Of a stretch of 64,000 nt of DNA, positions 59,957 through 64,000 are shown piece after piece (within the stretch, counting starts at the first letter, position 1; every line of letters begins with the position of its first letter). The DNA is taken from NCBI GenBank assembly GCA_947683625.1, contig CANTUR010000049.1:10332501-10396500 (forward strand), in the 5' to 3' direction. The notes below the pieces were generated by a model. It made no database searches and was not told the DNA's origin. It saw nothing but the letters and a program-made list of their open reading frames with translations. Origin of the DNA: Mallotus nudiflorus (lineage: Eukaryota; Streptophyta; Magnoliopsida; Malpighiales; Euphorbiaceae). Both the position numbers and the translations under genes were made by a program.

Positions 59957-60378
59957 GCAGGATTAGTGCTTGCTTCTAATGGTAGCTATGGCCGACGTAG
60001 TTGTTTTAGGAGCTAGGTGTAGGGCTTTTAGCTTATGGTTTGCTTTATTGTATTATTTTCTTGAGGTTATGGACTCTAGTGTGTTGTATTTAGAAATTTG
60101 TCTCATATGTTGTATGATGCTTATATGATGATAATTGTATATGCTTCTTGTTGTGTATCATTGATGATGATGTTTGCCCTTACTATTATATGCTTCTTTT
60201 CCCTTTTTTGCCTAAGGTATCTCCTTTCTAGAGCTTTTTGCATTTAGCTGGGTTTCTTTTTTCTTCTCTTTTTTGCCTAGGGTGTCTCCTTTCTAAGCTT
60301 TTCATACCTAGCTTGGATTTTTTATGGCTTCAATGATAGTAGTTGGTCTTGAGGAGAGATCTCAGAGAAGATAATAAG
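59957..60378. other. F1-C spacer after the PMD ORF
   Basis: Collinear with 11952-12369 of F1-AB, including the duplicated CTTTTTTGCCTAGGGTGTCT segment. It ends at ATAAG (60374-60378), the likely target-site duplication of F1-D. Confidence 0.65.
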
Positions 60379-62170
60379 TGTCATACCTCAAATTTGATTG
60401 TACCTAAAAAGGTCTAATCATGAAATGAATCCTCGAGATGACTAGAGTCTGCTCATTCATACACCTCTAAAGTGTGAAACCATAAAACACCCACCAATGA
60501 GCAAAATTGATCACTAGTTCATTAAGTTATGCTTTGACCTTACAAAATATGAATTATTGGAACAATGAGAGGTTTATTTTAAGAAAACTCCTCTCTGAAT
60601 ACTCAACTCGTCGGGGTTGTGCATATTTTGTTAGACTGGGACCTAACTTCGTGAAAAAATAAAAATTGATTTTGACAAAACTAACTTCAAAAAAATTTCC
60701 AAAGGGCTCCAAAAGCTTTGGAAGTGGTCCTAGAATGGTCCAACACAACCCACGTATCAACACGTATCACTCACAAGTGCGTGTAAACACACCTAGGTGT
60801 CATGTGCTAAAATCAAAGTTGAATTTGGCAAAATAGACTCTAAAAATGTTTCCAAAAGGCCTAAAAACTTAGGAACCAAACCTGGAATAGAGTGCATAGA
60901 ACCCAGGAAGAGCGCATAGAGTATCGAAGTGCATATAAAAACATGCTCAATGTTTGTGGTCATGTACACTTCGCGTGGCCATGCACAAAAATACACTCAC
61001 ACGCACATGAACATGCCTATACCACCCCATTCTACACATTTTTCATATAAATAGACCCTATACACCCCATTTGGGGGGGGGGGAAGCAAGTGAAGATAAA
61101 CACACATTCAAGAGTCAGTTCGATTGAAGGTGTGGGAAACCCTTTCCCATATAATTTTTGCTCTCCCATAGCCTTTCCTTTAGGTTATTAGATCCCTTTT
61201 TCCACTAAACCCAGCCTCATCTTTGTCAAAGCAATCTTTAAATGTATACAGTATAGCATCATTCTACTATCATTTTGAACCTCTCGATGAGGAATGCTTG
61301 ATAATCTCTCAAAGCTATAGCTTCAAAGTTCACACAAGCTGAGTTGAGTCTCATGACCACACAATTATTTTAGCATGTTTACTTTACTGCACTACATTTT
61401 ATTTTACTGTTGCCAACATTTGGGAATTCTGTTGTGCTTATGTGATGAGACTGGCAATCTTGCATGTTATGTGAATAATATATGCATTATTATGCTCATT
61501 TTAAATCATCACTCTACATCCTCTATTTTTGAAGTCCTAAAATCACATCATTAAAATCAATAATGTAAAAAAGTTCATGTCTCATAATAGAGTCATTATT
61601 CTCTCAGTCCGATGATGAGCTTATGCATCTTTTATATTATCATCATTCATCATTCATCATCATAGCATAAATAATCACTGCAAGCATGATGATCCTATCA
61701 TTCATAACAAAAAGTTGTGTAAATGATCATGTTATCCTTACACGTCAATCATATTAGATTTACTTTTTTTGCAATCTTTTTCTTTTCATATGTATTTTAT
61801 CAGGAAAGCAATGTAATAAAGTTCTTAGCTTCGTTATCCTAAATTTTTTTATGTACTGTGTGAATGCTATATAAATTGTCATCACTGAAACTAGGGTGTT
61901 GAGGTAGCTATACATCAAATATCGTATAATGAGAAATAGTCAAAAAGTATATGCGATCTCCTGAACCCGAAAATCTCTACTAGGGACAATACTTGCTAAG
62001 TGACCCGATGTTGTCCCTTTATTTTCCTAATTTACTAAAAATCTTATGATGACTCCATAAAATCAAAAGCGTCTCATCCACCTGAGGCTAATCACTTGTC
62101 CCTATTTAGTAAAGTTGCCATGTCCCTTGGAAATGAAAAAACCAACACAAAAAAGGGAAGGTCACTTACA
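60379..62170 (+). repeat. 5' LTR of F1-D
   Basis: 1792 bp; starts TGTCATACCTCAAATTTGAT and ends TCACTTACA, the best TG...CA ends among the F1 LTRs. The TATA box TATAAATAGA is at 61046-61055, and the CATG-rich stretch at about 60940-61020 precedes it. An 11-base G run lies at 61073-61083. Minus-strand frames at 60554-60763 and 60793-60996 are LTR sequence. Confidence 0.93.
61046..61055 (+). promoter_or_regulatory. LTR promoter TATA box of F1-D
   Basis: TATAAATAGA, conserved in all four F1 LTRs (minus-strand equivalents at 6742-6751, 21654-21663 and 32167-32176). It would start the genomic transcript. Confidence 0.7.
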
Positions 62171-62171
62171 G

Positions 62172-62190
62172 TGGTGACTCTACTAGGGAC
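62172..62190 (+). other. Primer-binding site of F1-D
   Basis: TGGTGACTCTACTAGGGAC, one base after the LTR end. Confidence 0.8.
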
Positions 62191-63525
62191 TTCTAAGTAA
62201 AAGGGATTAACTCAAAACTGACTATTTCTCATTATGCAATACTCAATCATATAGAGCCCTTCACCACTACATTTGCACTACACATCACACGTGCACTAAT
62301 TGTTCCTAAAAGACTCGATAATAGTAAATGACATTGCCACCATTGTTCCACTCAAGTCACAGGGTGATAAAGATACTGTATTATCACCTTTAGTATTTAC
62401 TTGTTTATTCGCCAGACTCATCTAACTAAAGTCTATAACCCAAGTCCTTAAGGGGGTGATTGAGTTATCAAAAGAATGCTAGACTCACTAACTGAAGTCC
62501 ATAACCCTAATCATATGGGGGCATTCTTACTAAAGGAACCCTTAGCCTTTCACCATGAATTAGCTTATATAGATAAAGTAGTAGCAACATCCACTAGGAT
62601 TCTACCAAGTTATACATGCTATCCTTGTCCTAACACTGTCTGTTTCACCTGATACTCATAAATGACATGACCCTCCTAGTGACTATCATCGAATGACATC
62701 ATAGTGTCAATTTTCATGAAAAATTTACACTTGGTACTATATGATTCTCATATACTTATGTGAGCTCGAAGCATGAGGAATGATGAGAATTATGTACCTT
62801 AGTTTGAATTGTCTATATGAATTAACAAATAACGACATCCCTTGATGACGGAACCTTCGAGATGTCATCAATTTATCCTTATCATATCAAATGAATGGTT
62901 TATGAACCCAACTAGATTATAGACCTTTATGTCAACAAAATCAAACTGTAAACTATGAAATGATATGTTCATGACTCATGGTAAGCATATTGAATATCGA
63001 TGTGGGGGCAAGAACTCTGACTCCCTTTGATTGACCTTGGTCCTATGTATACAGGCTTTGGACATCATTTGAAGCCGAACAATTGACCCTCACATTGACA
63101 TATATGATTACCTCAAGCACATTTAAGTATCGTTCCTCATTTTACCTTTTGGTTATGACCAACCTAAACCAAAACAGCCTAGTTCTGCGAGCAAAACTAT
63201 AGTCCCCTGATGACTATAGGTTCAAAACCCATAAAGGAAAGAGATTGAATGACCTCATGGAGAAGTAAGGTTAGAAGTAAGAGCTTGCTTGTGATTGGTT
63301 TGTTCACTATGCAAGAAAACTAACCAGCTTTAATCATGCATACATCACATACATATAGATAGCACATACTATCCACTATTTCTTACAGGAATAATCATTT
63401 TCCCATTATAGGATTTTTGCATCCACTCCAAGAATACATGCTTACCCTTTTCTTTTGCAGGAACATGCCATGCATCATTCATTTAGCTAACCCTAATAAA
63501 TGTATAGGAATACTGCATTCAAAAT
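62191..63525 (+). other. F1-D leader
   Basis: Gene-free, 1.3 kb, collinear in reverse with 19140-20476 of F1-AB, for example at GACTATTTCTCATTATGCAA near 62220. Confidence 0.7.
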
Positions 63526-64000
63526 ATGAGTGACCATAAAATTGAGTCTTCTCACCAAAGCAATGGGAAGTTGAAAGCTAGGATCCAAGAACTGCTTCAT
63601 AATGGCATCATGGTCAAAATGCCCTAAGCCCAAACTAGTATCACTATACATTTCCTCTATAACCTTGACAAGGCTAATTAGAAAAGCTTGCACCATATGG
63701 AATGCTATGCATTAAGGCATTCAAGCATGTGCCCCTCAACTGTGAACTCTTGAATGATGTTGTGTCATTTTGGAACCCTCAAGAGCACGTCTAATTCAAC
63801 ACCATAGAAATATGCTTATTATAAGAAGAATTTAGTGCTATAGTAAGGCGAATCCCATCACGACTGAAGAAGTAGTTTTCACTAACGAGGACATTAAATA
63901 CCCAAGACTTGGGGTCACTTTCCTTGATCTAAGATAAAAAAGGCTTGATGAACTAGTCACAAAGTGCAAGTGACTGATTACTATACAACTCCTAGCTGCC
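63526..64000 (+). pseudogene. gag: F1-D gag, start only
   Basis: ATG at 63526 gives MSDHKIESSHQSNGKLKARI, then QELLHNGIMVKMP and a stop after 33 codons. The start matches MSDQED at 19139 in F1-AB. Homology to the leader and gag N-terminus continues beyond the stop, so this is a broken gag rather than a small gene. The minus-strand frame 63493-63696 is a shadow. Confidence 0.6.

Larger units (their letters stand above)
31026..60378 (-). mobile_element. F1-C: Tat-type gypsy element, 3' half, split by later insertions
   Basis: Element sequence is at 31026-33887 (3' LTR, polypurine tract, tandem arrays), 42404-43340 (rest of the arrays, PMD promoter and first codons) and 57469-60378 (rest of the antisense PMD ORF and its downstream spacer). 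The intervals between are the copia element and F2-2. Joined in order, these pieces are collinear with 5587-12369 of F1-AB. The pol half would follow but is displaced by F1-D at 60379 and lies outside the window. The left flank is ACCTT. Confidence 0.88.
60379..64000 (+). mobile_element. F1-D: Tat-type gypsy element, 5' part (runs off the window)
   Basis: The 5' LTR, primer site, leader and start of gag are all in plus orientation, opposite to F1-C, into which it is inserted. The right part lies outside the window, so its integrity and target duplication cannot be judged. Confidence 0.85.

Noticed and set aside
61073..61083. Run of 11 G residues in the F1-D LTR
   Set aside because: Other F1 LTRs have a shorter G/A tract at the same place; simple slippage or a sequencing issue is enough to explain it.

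Overview
The window is plant nuclear DNA, most likely from an angiosperm with a large AT-rich genome. It is built almost entirely of LTR retrotransposons inserted into one another. I found no intact host gene, tRNA, rRNA, CRISPR array or bacterial-type gene. Nearly all retrotransposon coding regions are broken by stops and frameshifts. The plant assignment rests on Ty3/gypsy elements of the Tat/Ogre type (two RNase H domains and an antisense plant-mobile-domain ORF), a Ty1/copia element with an initiator-Met-type primer site, and plant-style TATA boxes and splice sites. Family names F1 and F2 are mine.

Layout. 1-5586: AT-rich, strongly T-rich flank without genes. 5587-22355: element F1-AB (Tat-type gypsy, minus strand). 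Its 3' LTR is at 5587-7438 and its 5' LTR at 20497-22355. Read leftwards from the 5' LTR it holds gag, protease, RT, RNase H, a second (archaeal-type) RNase H and integrase, then an opposite-strand ORF with a plant mobile domain (PMD), then tandem repeats. 22356-24365: protease-RT piece of another F1 element (F1-x, plus strand). 24366-31025: left part of an F2 element (F2-1, plus): LTR, gag and a pre-RT remnant, with no polymerase. From 31026 to 60378 lies a third F1 element (F1-C, minus), split by a Ty1/copia element (33888-42403) and by a complete F2 element (F2-2, 43341-57468). F2-2 itself holds a solo F2 LTR (48338-50437). From 60379 to the window end is the 5' part of a fourth F1 element (F1-D, plus).

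Chronology from nesting: F1-x is older than F2-1, which is older than F1-C. F1-C is older than the copia element, F2-2 and F1-D, and F2-2 is older than the solo LTR. Target-site duplications support F2-2 (GTTCC), the solo LTR (ATGGT) and, imperfectly, the copia element (CTTAT/CTTTT). The two LTRs of F1-AB do not share flanks.

How the parts relate: F1 looks like the formerly autonomous family, with all polymerase domains. F2 has gag but no protease, RT, RNase H or integrase. It shares with F1 the primer-binding site, the polypurine tract, the gag motif style and a short stretch normally found just before RT. I infer that F2 is a gag-only derivative once moved by F1-like enzymes. The most unusual features are the antisense, apparently intron-containing PMD ORF with its own TATA box, the F2 family itself, and a roughly 700-bp foldback built around 20-bp palindromic units in one F2 LTR but not in its partner.
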